Origin: Saccharothrix sp. S26
GTDB lineage: Bacteria; Actinomycetota; Actinomycetes; Mycobacteriales; Pseudonocardiaceae
NCBI RefSeq assembly: GCF_021390395.1
Contig: NZ_JAJUWT010000002.1
Location: 124,001 to 188,000, forward strand
Length of the DNA: 64,000 nucleotides
Reading direction: 5' to 3'
Position numbers and translations under genes: made by a program. Below the pieces are notes generated by a model that saw nothing but the letters and a program-made list of their open reading frames with translations, had not been told where the DNA came from and ran no database searches. The stretch's first letter is position 1; every line of letters begins with the position of its first letter. This document shows, piece after piece, positions 37,883 to 51,388 of the stretch.

Positions 37883-38568
37883 GAACCCAAGCTACGGGTG
37901 GACGGTGGCCGCAGCACGGCGAACGGATCGGTGACCCGCATCTCGCCCGACACGAACCGGAACAGCGCGGCGGGCCTGCCGCCGGAGGGTCCCGGCTGCA
38001 CGGTCCCGCCGGTCGGCTCCAGCAGCCCCCGCCGCGACAGCACGCGTTGCAGGTTGGTCGCCGACACCTGGTAGCCCAACGCCGCCGAGTACAGCGCGCG
38101 CAGCGCCGAGATGGTGAACTCCGGCGGTGCCAGGGCGAAGCCCAAATTCGTGTACGACAGCTTCGACGCGAGCCGGTGGCGGGCGCGGCGGCAGATGGCC
38201 TCGTGGTCGAACGCGGTCGCGGGCAGCGCGTCGACCGGGTGCCAGGCGGTGTCGGCCGGCACCACCGGGTCGATGTGCGAGGGCACCAGGCCGAGGAACG
38301 CGGTGGCGACCACCCGGGGGCCGGGCACCCGCGTGGGGTTGCTGAACACGGCCAACTGCTCGACGTGTGACAACTGTCGCACGTCGACCTTCTCGGCCAG
38401 TTGACGGCGGATCGAGGCCTCGACGTCCTCGTGGCCGCCGAGCCCGCCACCGGGCAGCGACCAGCGGTGAGCGTGCGGTTCCCGAGCGCGTTGCCACAGC
38501 ATGACCTGGAGTGATCCGGCTCTCACCTGGAGCACCGCGGCCAGCACCTCATGTCCCGCCAGTCCCAC
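37879..38568 (-). CDS. nrtR: NrtR-type Nudix transcriptional regulator of NAD synthesis
   Basis: 229 aa. The N-terminal Nudix domain (about 1-140) has a degenerate Nudix box: the expected REUxEE stretch reads RRQLAEK, so it is more likely an ADP-ribose sensor than a hydrolase. The C-terminal part (about 150-215) is a winged helix ([29 protein letters not shown]). The gene is divergent from nadABC with a palindrome between, as expected for NrtR, which represses NAD synthesis genes. TACTAT lies 6 nt before GTG 38568, pointing to a leaderless transcript. Confidence 0.87.
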   Translation of the reverse strand: MGLAGHEVLAAVLQVRAGSLQVMLWQRAREPHAHRWSLPGGGLGGHEDVEASIRRQLAEKVDVRQLSHVEQLAVFSNPTRVPGPRVVATAFLGLVPSHIDPVVPADTAWHPVDALPATAFDHEAICRRARHRLASKLSYTNLGFALAPPEFTISALRALYSAALGYQVSATNLQRVLSRRGLLEPTGGTVQPGPSGGRPAALFRFVSGEMRVTDPFAVLRPPSTRSLGS

Positions 38569-38588
38569 CGGCTGATAGTATCGGCGAC

Positions 38589-38611
38589 GTTTTCGACCGT
38601 TAGGCGAAAAC
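38589..38611. promoter_or_regulatory. Probable NrtR box upstream of nadA
   Basis: GTTTTCG (38589-38595) and CGAAAAC (38605-38611) form perfect arms around ACCGTTAGG, a 23-bp dyad. It lies between nrtR and nadA, so one site could control both. It overlaps the region where the nrtR -35 would lie. The proposal that NrtR binds here follows from context. Confidence 0.75.
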
Positions 38612-38631
38612 CTGGCTCAAGGGAGGAACCC

Positions 38632-39651
38632 ATGGTCGCTACCGCCTACGTGGAGCGAACCTCGGACGGCGCCTACGACGGGATCGCGCCGGACGCCGCA
38701 TGGCGGGAGGAGGTGCTGGAACTGGCCCGCCGGCGGGACGCGGTCATCCTGGCGCACAACTACCAGCTGCCCGAGATCCAGGACATCGCCCACCACACCG
38801 GTGACTCCCTGGCGCTCAGCCGCATCGCGGCCGCGAGCGACGCGTCCACCATCGTGTTCTGCGGCGTGCACTTCATGGCCGAGACCGCGAAGATCCTCGC
38901 GCCGCACAAGACGGTCCTCATCCCGGACGAGCGGGCGGGCTGCTCACTGGCCGACTCGATCACCGGCGAGCAGTTGCGCGCGTGGAAGGCCGAGCACCCC
39001 GGCGCGGTCGTCGTGTCCTACGTCAACACCACGGCCGAGGTGAAGGCGGAGACCGACATCTGCTGCACCTCGTCGAACGCGGTGGACGTGGTGCGGTCGA
39101 TCCCGGCCGACCAGGAGGTGCTGTTCCTGCCGGACCAGTTCCTCGGCGCGCACGTCAAGCGCGAGACCGGTCGGGAGAACCTGCACATCTGGGCGGGCGA
39201 GTGCCACGTGCACGCGGGCATCAACGGCCCCGAGCTGGCCGAGCGCGCCGCCGCGAACCCGGAGGCCGACCTGTTCATCCACCCCGAGTGCGGCTGCGCC
39301 ACCTCGGCGCTCTACCTCGCGGGCGAGGGCACCGTCCCGGCGGAGAAGGTCAAGATCCTCTCGACCGGCGACATGATCACCGCCGCGCGGCGGACCAGCG
39401 CGAAGTCGGTGCTGGTGGCCACCGAGATCGGCATGCTGCACCAGCTGCGCCGGGCCGCGCCGGAGATCGACTTCCGCGCGGTGAACGACCGGGCGTCGTG
39501 CCGGTACATGAAGATGATCACGCCGGCCGCCCTGCTGCGGGGGCTGCGCGAGGGCAAGGACGAGGTGCACGTGGACCTGGAGACCGCGAAGCGGGCGCAG
39601 GGCGCGGTGCAGCGCATGATCGAGATCGGGCAGCCCGGCGGCGGGGAATGA
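38632..39651 (+). CDS. nadA: Quinolinate synthase
   Basis: 339 aa [4Fe-4S] enzyme that condenses iminoaspartate with dihydroxyacetone phosphate to quinolinate. [25 protein letters not shown] N-terminal sequence is present. The cluster cysteines lie in [20 protein letters not shown] and [14 protein letters not shown] 38632 has the strong GGGAGGA site 7 nt upstream. First gene of nadA-nadB-nadC, all overlapping by 4 bp, under the NrtR box. Confidence 0.97.
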   Translation: MVATAYVERTSDGAYDGIAPDAAWREEVLELARRRDAVILAHNYQLPEIQDIAHHTGDSLALSRIAAASDASTIVFCGVHFMAETAKILAPHKTVLIPDERAGCSLADSITGEQLRAWKAEHPGAVVVSYVNTTAEVKAETDICCTSSNAVDVVRSIPADQEVLFLPDQFLGAHVKRETGRENLHIWAGECHVHAGINGPELAERAAANPEADLFIHPECGCATSALYLAGEGTVPAEKVKILSTGDMITAARRTSAKSVLVATEIGMLHQLRRAAPEIDFRAVNDRASCRYMKMITPAALLRGLREGKDEVHVDLETAKRAQGAVQRMIEIGQPGGGE

Positions 39652-41270
39652 GCACGCCGCTGTGGGAGGCCCGCGCCGACCTGCTGGTCGTCGGCACGGG
39701 CGTGGCGGGCCTGACGGCGGCGCTGCGCGCGCGTGAGCTGGGGCTGCGGGTCCTGGTGGTGACCAAGGTCGCCGAAGAGGACGGCAACACCCGGTGGGCG
39801 CAGGGCGGCGTGGCCGTCGTGCTGCCCGGTGAGCACGACGAGGGCGACACGGTCGACGCGCACGTGCGCGACACGCTGGTCGCCGGGGCCGGGCTGTGCG
39901 ACGAGGCCGCGGTGGCGGCGATCATCGCGGGCGGGCCGGCGGCCGTGGCGCGGTTGCGCGAGCGCGGTGCGGTGTTCGACGCCGCGCCGACCGGTGGGCT
40001 GGCCCGCACGCGGGAGGGCGGGCACAGCGCGTTCCGGGTGGTGCACGCGGGCGGTGACGCGACGGGCGCGGAGGTCGAGCGCGCGCTGTTGGCGGCGGCG
40101 TCCGACGGGCGGGTGCCGGTGCTGGAGAACCACGTCGCGGTGGACGCGGTGCGCACGCCGCTCGGCCAGGTGTGCGGCCTGCTCGTGCTGGACGGCAACG
40201 GCGTGCCCGGCGTGCTCAGCGCGCCCGCCGTGCTGCTGGCCAGCGGTGGTCTCGGCCAGCTCTACCAGGCCACGTCCAACCCCGAGGTGGCCACCGGCGA
40301 CGGCCTGGCGCTGGCGTTGCGGGCGGGCGCGGTGGCGGCGGACGTCGAGTTCGTCCAGTTCCACCCGACCGTGCTCTACACCGGGCGCGGCGCGCGTGGC
40401 CGCTGCCCGCTGGTCACCGAGGCGGTGCGCGGCGAGGGCGCGGTGCTGGTCGACGCGACCGGCGCGCGGGTCATGCGCGGCGTGCACCCGTTGGAGGACC
40501 TGGCCCCGCGCGACGTGGTGGCCGCGGCGATCACCCGGCACATGGCGGGCGGGCCCGGCGGCGTGGACGACCACGTGTTCCTCGACGCCACGGGCATCTC
40601 CGACTTCGCGCGCCGGTTCCCGACCGTGCACGCGGCCTGTCTGGCGGCGGGCGTCGACCCGTCGGGCGAGCCGATCCCGGTGGCGCCGGCGGCGCACTTC
40701 GCGTGCGGCGGCGTGGTGTCCGATGTGGACGGACGAACGGGGGTGACCGGGCTGTACGCGGCCGGTGAGGTGGCCCGTACGGGGCTGCACGGCGCGAACC
40801 GGTTGGCGTCCAACAGCTTGCTCGAAGGACTGGTCGTCGGCACGCGGGCGGCCGAGGCGGTCGCGGCGGACCTGGCGCTGGGCGTGCTGGCCAAGCCGTC
40901 GGCGTCGGCGGTGGTCCGGTTGCCGACCGCGCCGGTCGCCGACCGCGACTCGTTGCAGCGCGTGATGTCGCGGTACGCGGCGATCGGCCGTGACGCCGAG
41001 GGCCTGGCGGTGGTCGGCTCGGTGCTCGACCTGTCCACTGTGGACCGCGAGCTGGACAGCAGGCGGCTGGTCGAGGACGCGGCGCTCACCGTGGCCGCGC
41101 GGGCGTTGATCGCGGCGGCGGCGCAGCGCGAGGAGTCGCGCGGCTGCCACGTGCGCACCGACTTCGCCGAGCGCGACGACGTGCGGTGGCAGCGCGGCCA
41201 GGTGATCCGGCTCAACCCGTCCGGCCAGCCGGTGCTGGCGGACCAGGTGGTGGCGAGGGGAGTGGCGTGA
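39648..41270 (+). CDS. nadB: L-aspartate oxidase
   Basis: 540 aa FAD flavoprotein that oxidises L-aspartate to iminoaspartate for NadA. The dinucleotide motif is [15 protein letters not shown], followed by [28 protein letters not shown] and the FAD/active-site [29 protein letters not shown] region in pieces. ATG 39648 overlaps the nadA stop (ATGA). The C-terminal helical domain is complete ([17 protein letters not shown]). Confidence 0.96.
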   Translation: MSTPLWEARADLLVVGTGVAGLTAALRARELGLRVLVVTKVAEEDGNTRWAQGGVAVVLPGEHDEGDTVDAHVRDTLVAGAGLCDEAAVAAIIAGGPAAVARLRERGAVFDAAPTGGLARTREGGHSAFRVVHAGGDATGAEVERALLAAASDGRVPVLENHVAVDAVRTPLGQVCGLLVLDGNGVPGVLSAPAVLLASGGLGQLYQATSNPEVATGDGLALALRAGAVAADVEFVQFHPTVLYTGRGARGRCPLVTEAVRGEGAVLVDATGARVMRGVHPLEDLAPRDVVAAAITRHMAGGPGGVDDHVFLDATGISDFARRFPTVHAACLAAGVDPSGEPIPVAPAAHFACGGVVSDVDGRTGVTGLYAAGEVARTGLHGANRLASNSLLEGLVVGTRAAEAVAADLALGVLAKPSASAVVRLPTAPVADRDSLQRVMSRYAAIGRDAEGLAVVGSVLDLSTVDRELDSRRLVEDAALTVAARALIAAAAQREESRGCHVRTDFAERDDVRWQRGQVIRLNPSGQPVLADQVVARGVA

Positions 41271-42103
41271 ACCCGGAACTGGATCTGGACGACGCGCGTC
41301 GCGTGATCGCGACCGCGTTGGAGGAGGACCTGCGCTACGGCGCGGACGCGACCACCGAGGCGACCGTGCCCGCGGACGCGGTGGCCGTGGCGGAGCTGAC
41401 GCCCCGCGCGGCCGGTGTGCTCGCGGGCATCCCGGTGGCGCTGGAGGTGTTCCGGCAGGTCACCGACGTGGAGGTGCTGGAGCGGCGCCGGGACGGCGAC
41501 AAGGCCGTGCCCGGCGAGCCCGCGCTGGTGCTGCGCGGCCCGGTGCGCGGCCTGCTCACCGCCGAGCGCACCGCGTTGAACCTGCTGTGCCACCTGTCCG
41601 GGGTCGCCACGCTGACCGCCGCCTGGGTGGACGAGGTGGCGGGCACCAAGGCACGCGTGCGCGACTCCCGCAAGACCCTGCCGGGCCTGCGGCTGCTGGA
41701 GAAGTACGCGGTGCGCTGCGGCGGAGGCGTCAACCACCGGCTCGGCCTGGGCGACGCGGTGCTGATCAAGGACAACCACGTGCGGGCCGCGGGTTCGGTG
41801 CGGGCGGCGTTGGCGGCCGTGCGCGCCCACTCGCCGCACCTGCCGTGCGAGGTCGAGGTCGACTCGCTGGACCAGCTGGACGAGGCCGTCGCCGAGGGCG
41901 CGCAGCTCGTGCTGCTGGACAACTTCACCGCCGCCGAGTGCGCGGAGGCGGTGCGCCGGGCCGGCGGTGTCTCGCTGGAGGCGTCCGGCGGCCTCACGCT
42001 GGACGTGGCCAGGTCCTACGCCGAGACCGGCGTGGACTACCTGGCCGTCGGCGGCCTCACGCACTCCGCCCCGGCGCTCGACCTGGGCCTGGACCTGCGC
42101 TGA
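41267..42103 (+). CDS. nadC: Nicotinate-nucleotide pyrophosphorylase (carboxylating)
   Basis: 278 aa quinolinate phosphoribosyltransferase, giving nicotinate mononucleotide. Motifs ALEEDLRYGADATTEA, AERTALNLLCHLSGVAT, RDSRKTLPGLRLLEKYAV and KDNHVRAAG are characteristic. LEASGGLTLDVARSYAETGVDYLAVGGLTHS closes the barrel. GTG 41267 overlaps nadB by GTGA. A strong hairpin terminator follows 15 bp after the stop. Confidence 0.97.
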   Translation: MNPELDLDDARRVIATALEEDLRYGADATTEATVPADAVAVAELTPRAAGVLAGIPVALEVFRQVTDVEVLERRRDGDKAVPGEPALVLRGPVRGLLTAERTALNLLCHLSGVATLTAAWVDEVAGTKARVRDSRKTLPGLRLLEKYAVRCGGGVNHRLGLGDAVLIKDNHVRAAGSVRAALAAVRAHSPHLPCEVEVDSLDQLDEAVAEGAQLVLLDNFTAAECAEAVRRAGGVSLEASGGLTLDVARSYAETGVDYLAVGGLTHSAPALDLGLDLR

Positions 42104-42117
42104 CCGGACGGGAGGGA

Positions 42118-42152
42118 GCGCGCCCGCGCCCGGGGCACAGGCGCGGGCGCGC
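42118..42152. terminator. Terminator between nadC and a convergent gene
   Basis: Perfect 13-bp arms GCGCGCCCGCGCC (42118-42130) and GGCGCGGGCGCGC (42140-42152) flank a 9-nt loop. It lies 15 bp after nadC and 6 bp before the end of the convergent PRC/DUF2382 gene, so it is likely bidirectional. Confidence 0.85.
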
Positions 42153-42157
42153 CCTGT

Positions 42158-43096
42158 TCAGGAGTCGCGCCGCTTGATCTGGTCGTCGCGCTCCACGTCC
42201 ACCCGTTCCTTGCGCACCTCGCCGCGCACGTGCTCCTGCTCGGTCACGGTCTGCTTGTCCAGCCGGACCTTCTCCACCGGCGTGGTCCTCTTCTCGACCA
42301 CCGGCTCCTGGCGGCGCAGCGTCACCTCCGCCTCCTCCTCGGCGAACGCGCGGTCGGTCGGCGCGCCTTCGGCGGGCTCGCGCACCACGCGCACCTCTTC
42401 GTGCGACACCGGCACCGAGATGTCCTTCTGCTCGGTCACGGTGTGCTTGACCAGGCGCACGCGGCCCGCCTCGACGTCACGGGTGCCGACGTCCAGCTCC
42501 TCCTCGTAGCGGGTGACCGAGTCGCCGCGCGCCTCGTGGCGGCCGTGCTGACCGGCCGACGCGGTCTGGTCGGCGACGGGTCGGCCGGTGGCGGTCTCAC
42601 CCGCGGCGGCCTGGCCGCGCACGTTGCCGCGGCCCTCGGGCCTGGTCTCGCCGGGCATCCCGCCACCGCGCATCTCGCCGCGGGTCAGGCCGGAGGTCCG
42701 GCCGGCGCCCGGCATGGGCGTGGGCTTGGTCTCGCCGCGCCCGCGTCCCGGCAGCCGGTCGTGGTCGCCGGTGCGGTGCGAGGGGATCAAGCCGTAGTAC
42801 GCGTACAGCTCGTCCTGCTGCTTGTCGGACATGTGCTCGTCGGAGACGTCGATCCGCGGCGCGTCCTTGACCTGCTGCTTGTCCACGGGCACGGTGATGA
42901 CGCCGTTGCCCAGTGTCGCGTCCTGGATCGGTACGAACGACTCCTTGAGGCCGAACAGGCCGGTGTGCACCGAAGCCCACATCGGCCGCCCGTCCCGGTC
43001 GTCGAGCCAGACCTGCTTCACCGAGCCGATGCGCTCACCGTGCTCGTCGATCACTTCGCAGTCGTACAGGCGGTCCACTTCGGCCTGATTGATCAT
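42158..43096 (-). CDS. PRC-barrel / DUF2382 protein
   Basis: 312 aa. The PRC barrel occupies about residues 10-80 (YDCEVIDEHGERIGSVKQVWLDD, FVPIQDATL). A Gly/Pro/Arg-rich linker follows (about 110-190). The C-terminal DUF2382 domain has two similar segments, KHTVTEQKDISVPVSHEEVR and KQTVTEQEHVRGEVRKERVD. Proteins with this layout are often stress-induced; the function is unknown. ATG 43096 has AGGGA upstream. No alternative-sigma promoter could be identified with confidence. Confidence 0.9.
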   Translation of the reverse strand: MINQAEVDRLYDCEVIDEHGERIGSVKQVWLDDRDGRPMWASVHTGLFGLKESFVPIQDATLGNGVITVPVDKQQVKDAPRIDVSDEHMSDKQQDELYAYYGLIPSHRTGDHDRLPGRGRGETKPTPMPGAGRTSGLTRGEMRGGGMPGETRPEGRGNVRGQAAAGETATGRPVADQTASAGQHGRHEARGDSVTRYEEELDVGTRDVEAGRVRLVKHTVTEQKDISVPVSHEEVRVVREPAEGAPTDRAFAEEEAEVTLRRQEPVVEKRTTPVEKVRLDKQTVTEQEHVRGEVRKERVDVERDDQIKRRDS

Positions 43097-43207
43097 GGCC
43101 GGGTCCCTTCGCGTGTCGTTGTACGTCCCGGGGAAGGCTTCCCGGCGCGAAGGGCCACCTATTCGGCCGCCACCCGTTCGTGTGAGGCAACGTCCCGCGA
43201 AAGAACT

Positions 43208-43987
43208 TCAGAGTCGGCGGTTCGCCAGCACCGGCAAGGTTTCCCTCACCCGCGTGACACTCTCCGTGTCCACTTCGGTCAGGATCAGGCCCGGCTCGCC
43301 CGCCAACTGCTCGACCACCTCGCCCAACGGCGAGGCCACCGTGCTGAAGCCGATGCCCGTCGGCGCGCCGCCGTGGTCGGCCCGAGGGTCGGCCTGGGCG
43401 CAGGCCAGCACCCACGACGTGCAGTCCAGCGCGCGGGCGCGCACCAGCAGCTCCCACTGCTCCCGCTTGCCCGGTCCCGCGCCCCAGGACGCGCACACCA
43501 GCACGGTCGTCGCGCCCCGGTCGGCCAACGCCCGGAACAGCTCCGGGAACCGCACGTCGTAGCAGGTGGCCAGGCCGAACGTGACGCCGTCGACCTCGAC
43601 GGCCACCGGCGCGGAGCCGGGCGCGACCGTGCGCGACTCGGCGAAGCCGAACGCGTCGAACAGGTGGATCTTGTCGTAGCCGACGTGGTGGCCGCCGCCG
43701 GTGACCAGCAGGGTGTTGGCCACCCGTCCGTCCGGCGCGGGCGTGAACATGCCCGCCACGACGACCACGCCGTGCTCGTCGGCGACGGTCCGCACCTCGC
43801 TCGCCCACGGGCCGTCCAACGGCTCGGCCACCGGGCCGAGGGGCACGCCGAACCGGCACATCGTGGCCTCCGGGAACACCACCACGCGCGCGCCCTCGGC
43901 CGCGGCGCGGCGGGTGTGCGAGCGCACCAGGTCGAGGTTCGCCGCCGGGTCGCTGGACGAGGTGATCTGGCACAGGGCGACACGCAT
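43208..43987 (-). CDS. Carbon-nitrogen hydrolase (nitrilase superfamily)
   Basis: 259 aa. The catalytic triad is visible: Glu40 (VVFPEATM), Lys106 (YDKIHLFDAF) and Cys142 (ATCYDVRFPELF). The sequence resembles omega-amidase / Nit-type amidases of actinobacteria. ATG 43987 was chosen as the family start; the frame continues upstream to 44089 over the divergent promoter. Substrate unknown; deaminated glutathione amidase is one option. Confidence 0.9.
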   Translation of the reverse strand: MRVALCQITSSSDPAANLDLVRSHTRRAAAEGARVVVFPEATMCRFGVPLGPVAEPLDGPWASEVRTVADEHGVVVVAGMFTPAPDGRVANTLLVTGGGHHVGYDKIHLFDAFGFAESRTVAPGSAPVAVEVDGVTFGLATCYDVRFPELFRALADRGATTVLVCASWGAGPGKREQWELLVRARALDCTSWVLACAQADPRADHGGAPTGIGFSTVASPLGEVVEQLAGEPGLILTEVDTESVTRVRETLPVLANRRL

Positions 43988-44016
43988 GAGGTCCACTCTA
44001 GGTAGTGTCGGGTCTC

Positions 44017-45561
44017 GTGCGCTCCCTCCTGCCCCCGCTCGTCCTGGCCGCCGTGCTCGCCGCCGCGGGGTGCACGGGCACGACGACACCGAGCGCCGAG
44101 GGCACGTCGGACAACAGCGCGCTCGTGCTGGCCGACCCGCTGGAGCCGACCACGCTGAACCCGCTGCTCGGCTACGGCCGCGAGGGCGTCTCCAAGCTGT
44201 ACGACGGCCTGGTGGAGCACCGCGCGGACGGCTCGGTGCGGCCCCAGCTCGCCGCCGAGGCGCCCACGCCCGCGCCGGACGGGCTGAGCTGGACCGTCGA
44301 GCTGCGCGGGGGCGTGACGTTCGCCGACGGCACGTCGTTCGGGCCCGAGGACGTGGTGGCGACCTACCGGGCGCTGCTGGACCCGGCGTCCGGTTCGACG
44401 GAGCGGGCCGCCTACGCGGAGCTGACCGGCGTGGAGCAGCTCGACCAGCACACGGTCCGGTTCACGTTGGCGCGGCCGTGGGCGGCGTTCCCGCACACGC
44501 TGGTGCTCGGCATCCTGCCCAGCGAGGCGCTCGGCGGGCCGTTGCGCGACGTGCGACCGGTCGGGACGGGCCCGTACAAGCTGGTGGAGTGGCGCAAGGG
44601 CGACCGGATGGTGCTGGAGGCCAACGCGTCGTACTTCGGCGGCGAGCCGAAGATCCGCAAGCTGACCGTGGTGTTCGTGCCCGACGACAACACGCGGGCG
44701 CAGCGGATGCAGGCGGGCGAGTTCGACGGCACGGAGCTGCCGCCCCGGTTGGCGGCGTCGTTCGGCGGGGCGAACGGCATGAGGGTGATCACCCACCGTT
44801 CCGCCGACCTGCGCGCGGTCACGCTGCCGAGTGGCGCCGTGACGGGTGACAGCGCGATCCGGATGGCGTTGAACCACGCGGTGAACCGCAAGGGCATGGT
44901 GGACAACCTGCTCGGCGGCAAGGGCACGGTGGCGAGCACGCCGGTGCCGGACGCGCTGCCGGAGTTCGTGGAGCCCGGCGCGGAGTTCCCCTACGACAAG
45001 GCGCTGGCCGAGCTGCTGCTGGACCAGGCGGGCTGGGTGCGCGGCGCGGACGGCCTCCGGGCGCGGGACGGCGTGGTCGCCCGGTTCACGCTGATGTACC
45101 CGATCGGCGACGTGGTGCGCGCCGACCTGGCCACCGCGTTCGCCGCGGACGCCAAGGCCGTCGGCATCGACGTGCAACTGGCCGGGCTGGGCTGGGACGC
45201 GATCACGCCGAGGCTCGGCGTGGACGCCCTGCTGCACGGCGGCGGCACGCCGTTCGACCCGGACCTGATGACCTACCGGCAGTTGCACGCGCCCAACCCG
45301 TGGGGCTACTCGAACCCGCAGGTCGACGCGGCCCTGGACACCGGCCGCACGCTGCTGGACCCGGCGCAGCGGGCGGCGGCGTACCGGCAGTTCCAGCGGG
45401 CCTACGTGGCCGCGCCGGGCATGGTCGTCCTGGCCGCGGTGCAGCACACGTACGTGGTGCGGGAGAACTGGAACGGCTACCAGGAGGTCGTGGACCCGCA
45501 CGTGCACGGCGCGTTGTCGTGGGGCCCGTGGTGGAACCTGGAGAAGTGGACGCCCCGCTAG
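44017..45561 (+). CDS. Peptide/nickel-type ABC transporter substrate-binding lipoprotein
   Basis: 514 aa. A lipoprotein signal ends in LAAAGC with the lipidated Cys at residue 19. The SBP_bac_5 domain follows: PTTLNPLLGYG, LVEHRADGSVRPQLA, LRGGVTFADGTSFGPEDVV and PVGTGPYKLVEW. It captures oligopeptides or similar ligands at the outer membrane face. No permease or ATPase gene is adjacent. TAGTGT at 44003-44008 suggests a leaderless start at GTG 44017; GTG 44005 is an alternative. Confidence 0.92.
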   Translation: MRSLLPPLVLAAVLAAAGCTGTTTPSAEGTSDNSALVLADPLEPTTLNPLLGYGREGVSKLYDGLVEHRADGSVRPQLAAEAPTPAPDGLSWTVELRGGVTFADGTSFGPEDVVATYRALLDPASGSTERAAYAELTGVEQLDQHTVRFTLARPWAAFPHTLVLGILPSEALGGPLRDVRPVGTGPYKLVEWRKGDRMVLEANASYFGGEPKIRKLTVVFVPDDNTRAQRMQAGEFDGTELPPRLAASFGGANGMRVITHRSADLRAVTLPSGAVTGDSAIRMALNHAVNRKGMVDNLLGGKGTVASTPVPDALPEFVEPGAEFPYDKALAELLLDQAGWVRGADGLRARDGVVARFTLMYPIGDVVRADLATAFAADAKAVGIDVQLAGLGWDAITPRLGVDALLHGGGTPFDPDLMTYRQLHAPNPWGYSNPQVDAALDTGRTLLDPAQRAAAYRQFQRAYVAAPGMVVLAAVQHTYVVRENWNGYQEVVDPHVHGALSWGPWWNLEKWTPR

Positions 45562-45621
45562 GCCCGTTCTTGTTGCATGCTGGTGGCGATAGTGGCGCTT
45601 CCACCAGCCCAAGGGGACGCA

Positions 45622-46752
45622 GTGACGATCTTCCTCGACTCAGCCGGTTCCTCCCTGCCACCGCGTGAGGTGCTCGACGAGGTGATCGGCCACCTGCGGC
45701 GGGAGGCGGAGGTCGGCGGGTACGTCGCCGCGCGGGAACGCGCCGACGACATCGAGGCCGGGTACGGGGTGTTCGCCGAGCTGCTGGGCGCGTCGCCGGA
45801 CGAGATCGCCTTCACCGACAGCGCCACCAGGTCGTGGCTGACCGCGTTCGACGCCGTGCCGCTGGCGGCCGGCGACCGGGTGCTGTTCAGCGAGGCCGAG
45901 TACGCGGGCACGGCCATCCCGATCCTGCGCCGGGCGCGGGAGGTCGGCGCGACGGCCGAGGCGGTGCCGTCCGACGAGTTCGGGCAGGTGGACGTGGCCG
46001 CGCTCAAGGAGATGCTGGACGAGCGGGTCAAGCTCGTGTCCCTGGTGCACGTGCCGACCAACAGCGGCCTGGTCAACCCGGCCCGTGAGGTCGCCGACGC
46101 CGCCCACGAGGTGGGCGCGCTGGTGCTGCTGGACGCGTGCCAGTCGATCGGGCAGATGCCGGTGCGGGCCGACGAGCTGGGCGTCGACCTGATCTCGGGC
46201 ACCGGCCGCAAGTGGCTGCGGGGGCCGCGCGGCACCGGCGTGCTGGTGGTGCGCCGTGACGCCGCCGCCCGGATGAACCCGCGGCTGGTCGACCTGCACA
46301 GCGCCGAGTGGGTCGCGCCGGACGAGATCCGGCTGCGGGACGACGCGCGGGTCTACGAGATCTGGGAGAGCAGCGTCGCCGACCGCCTGGGGCTCATCGC
46401 GGCGGCGAGGTACGCGCTGGCCAAGGGCCTGGACGTGATCGAACGGGAGGTCGGCGAGCGCGCGGGTCGGCTGCGTGAGGGGCTGGCCGCGCTGCCGGGC
46501 GTCACGGTCCGCGACCCGGGCGTGCGCAAGGCCGGCATCGTCACGTTCACCGTGGACGGCGTGCCGGCCGCCGAGGTGCGCGACCGGCTGGCCCGCGACG
46601 GCGTCACGGTCACCGTCAGCAGCGCCTCGTCCACGCTGTTGGACATGACCCGGCGCGGGCTCGCCGAGGTGGTGAGGGCGTCACCGCACTACTTCGTCGA
46701 GCCCGCGCGGGTCGATCAGGCCGTGGCGGCCGTCAGCAGGTGCGCCCGGTGA
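45622..46752 (+). CDS. Class V aminotransferase (second copy)
   Basis: 376 aa PLP fold type I. The PLP lysine is Lys197 in [14 protein letters not shown], and [17 protein letters not shown] and [13 protein letters not shown] are class V motifs. There is no catalytic cysteine loop, unlike SufS, so it is more like the EgtE/isopenicillin-epimerase-like branch; the substrate is unknown. GTG 45622 has AAGGGGA 5 nt upstream. It converges on the carboxypeptidase gene with a 20-bp overlap. Confidence 0.85.
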   Translation: MTIFLDSAGSSLPPREVLDEVIGHLRREAEVGGYVAARERADDIEAGYGVFAELLGASPDEIAFTDSATRSWLTAFDAVPLAAGDRVLFSEAEYAGTAIPILRRAREVGATAEAVPSDEFGQVDVAALKEMLDERVKLVSLVHVPTNSGLVNPAREVADAAHEVGALVLLDACQSIGQMPVRADELGVDLISGTGRKWLRGPRGTGVLVVRRDAAARMNPRLVDLHSAEWVAPDEIRLRDDARVYEIWESSVADRLGLIAAARYALAKGLDVIEREVGERAGRLREGLAALPGVTVRDPGVRKAGIVTFTVDGVPAAEVRDRLARDGVTVTVSSASSTLLDMTRRGLAEVVRASPHYFVEPARVDQAVAAVSRCAR

Positions 46753-48046
46753 TGCGCGGGACGCAGTCGGAGTAGTCGAGGAACAGCTGCACCGCCGTGT
46801 CGTTGCGCGAGGTCTGCGTTCCGATCACGGTGTCGCGCGGGTAGAAGCCGCTGGTGCCGCTCGCCGACGCCGGGTACATCTCGAAGGTGTAGCTCCAGAT
46901 CTTGTGCGCGGCCCACATCCAGTCGTCCACGCTGCCGTCGGTGATGTACAGGTCGCTGGCCTGCTGCGGCGTGTAGCCGTTCAACGCCGCCATCCGCTTG
47001 CCCATGGTCTGGAAGACGTTGGCCTCGGTGGCGTCCAGGCCCGCGGCGGTGTCGTTGTAGGTGTAGCCGTAGGGCCACAGGATCAGCTCCGAGAACGTGT
47101 GCCAGTCGATGTGCGACTTGATCTGCTGCACACCGCCCACCACGCGGGTGTTCACGAAGTCGCGGACCCGGGCGGTCTCCGGCGCGGAGAACGCCGACGG
47201 ACCGCGGTAGGTCTCGCTGGACCCGCTGCCGCTGGAACCGCCGCAGCAGCCCCACTGGTAGCCCCAGTTGCGGTTCGGGTCGGTGCCGGTCGAGGTCGAG
47301 TTCGGCTGCCGGTTCTTGCGCCACGCCCGGAACGAGCCGGTCGCGATGTCGTACTCGGCACCGTCGGGGTTGACGCTGGGGATGACCCAGATCTCCCGGC
47401 TGTCGACCGCGCCCTTGATGGCCGAGTTGGACGCGTAGTTGTCCGTGTACCGCTTGATGATGTGCAGGCACATCTCCACGGTCAGGTGCTCCCGGGCGTG
47501 CTGGTTGCAGGTGAACAGCACCTCGGGCTCGGCCTCGTCGACCGTCGGGTTGTCGCTGATCTTGATCATCCACAGGTCGCGGTTCTGGTACGACTTGCCG
47601 ATGCTGCGCAGCGTGACGAGGTTCGGGTGGTCGCTCACCGTCTGGTTGAGCTCGGCGACCATCTCGGCGTAGTTGTGGTAGCCGGTGTAGCCGGACGGGA
47701 AGTCCAGCGTGCCGAGCCCGGGGTCGGCGAAGTCCGCCTTGCCCAGGCCCGCGAGCTGGGCGTCCGCGTCACCGGAGGCCTTCATCGGCAGACCCGTGGC
47801 CCGCAGCAGCCACTGCTGGCGGGGTTCGGCGATCACGGTGAGCGTGTCGCCGCTCTGGCCCAGGACGTCGACGCCGGTCCGGGCGACCTTGGTCCGCGCC
47901 TCGGGCGTGGGTGCGGTCACCTCGAACACGGTCCGCTCGGTGGGTTGCGCGGTCGCCGTCTGAGCCGACCCGGGGTGCGCGGGGAGCACCAGGGCCACGC
48001 TCGCGACCAGCGCGGCGGCCACGAGGCCGCGCCGCTTGGTGAACAT
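46733..48046 (-). CDS. Secreted M14 zinc carboxypeptidase
   Basis: 437 aa. A signal peptide ([25 protein letters not shown]) and a propeptide-like segment precede the M14 domain. The zinc motif HxxE is in [12 protein letters not shown], and the substrate residues follow ([27 protein letters not shown]). It trims C-terminal residues from peptides outside the cell. ATG 48046 has GGAGG 5 nt upstream. Cysteines (WGCCGG, ITGRTC) suggest disulfides. Confidence 0.93.
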   Translation of the reverse strand: MFTKRRGLVAAALVASVALVLPAHPGSAQTATAQPTERTVFEVTAPTPEARTKVARTGVDVLGQSGDTLTVIAEPRQQWLLRATGLPMKASGDADAQLAGLGKADFADPGLGTLDFPSGYTGYHNYAEMVAELNQTVSDHPNLVTLRSIGKSYQNRDLWMIKISDNPTVDEAEPEVLFTCNQHAREHLTVEMCLHIIKRYTDNYASNSAIKGAVDSREIWVIPSVNPDGAEYDIATGSFRAWRKNRQPNSTSTGTDPNRNWGYQWGCCGGSSGSGSSETYRGPSAFSAPETARVRDFVNTRVVGGVQQIKSHIDWHTFSELILWPYGYTYNDTAAGLDATEANVFQTMGKRMAALNGYTPQQASDLYITDGSVDDWMWAAHKIWSYTFEMYPASASGTSGFYPRDTVIGTQTSRNDTAVQLFLDYSDCVPRITGRTC

Positions 48047-48182
48047 CAAGCCTCCATCATCAGCAGGGTTTGCGACGGAGAATGCGTGCGGTGCCCAAAA
48101 GAGGGCGTGCTCAGCGTGGCCGGTCGGTCACGGATCGAGGTAGCCCCCGTTTGTCGGGTTCACCACTCGAGGTCCAGGCTGA

Positions 48183-51232
<3,050 letters not shown>

Positions 51233-51388
51233 ATGCCGAAGGAGTACGTGGTCATCGGCCTGATCGCCCTGGCCGGTTTCCTGGGCGGCGGCGTCTACAG
51301 CACCTGGAAGACGGCCCGGGGCCTGGCGATCGTCCTGCTGGTCCTGACCCTGATCACCGTCGCCGCCGCCATCCTGTGGCTCGTCTGA
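51233..51388 (+). CDS. Small membrane protein in the his operon
   Basis: 51 aa. ATG 51233 directly follows the hisB TAG, so it is probably translated by reinitiation. Two hydrophobic helices are visible (YVVIGLIALAGFLGGGVY and ARGLAIVLLVLTLITVAAAI) with a short basic turn (STWKTA) between them. No family known to me. Its TGA stop (51386-51388) is the first three bases of repeat locus 3. Confidence 0.75.
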   Translation: MPKEYVVIGLIALAGFLGGGVYSTWKTARGLAIVLLVLTLITVAAAILWLV

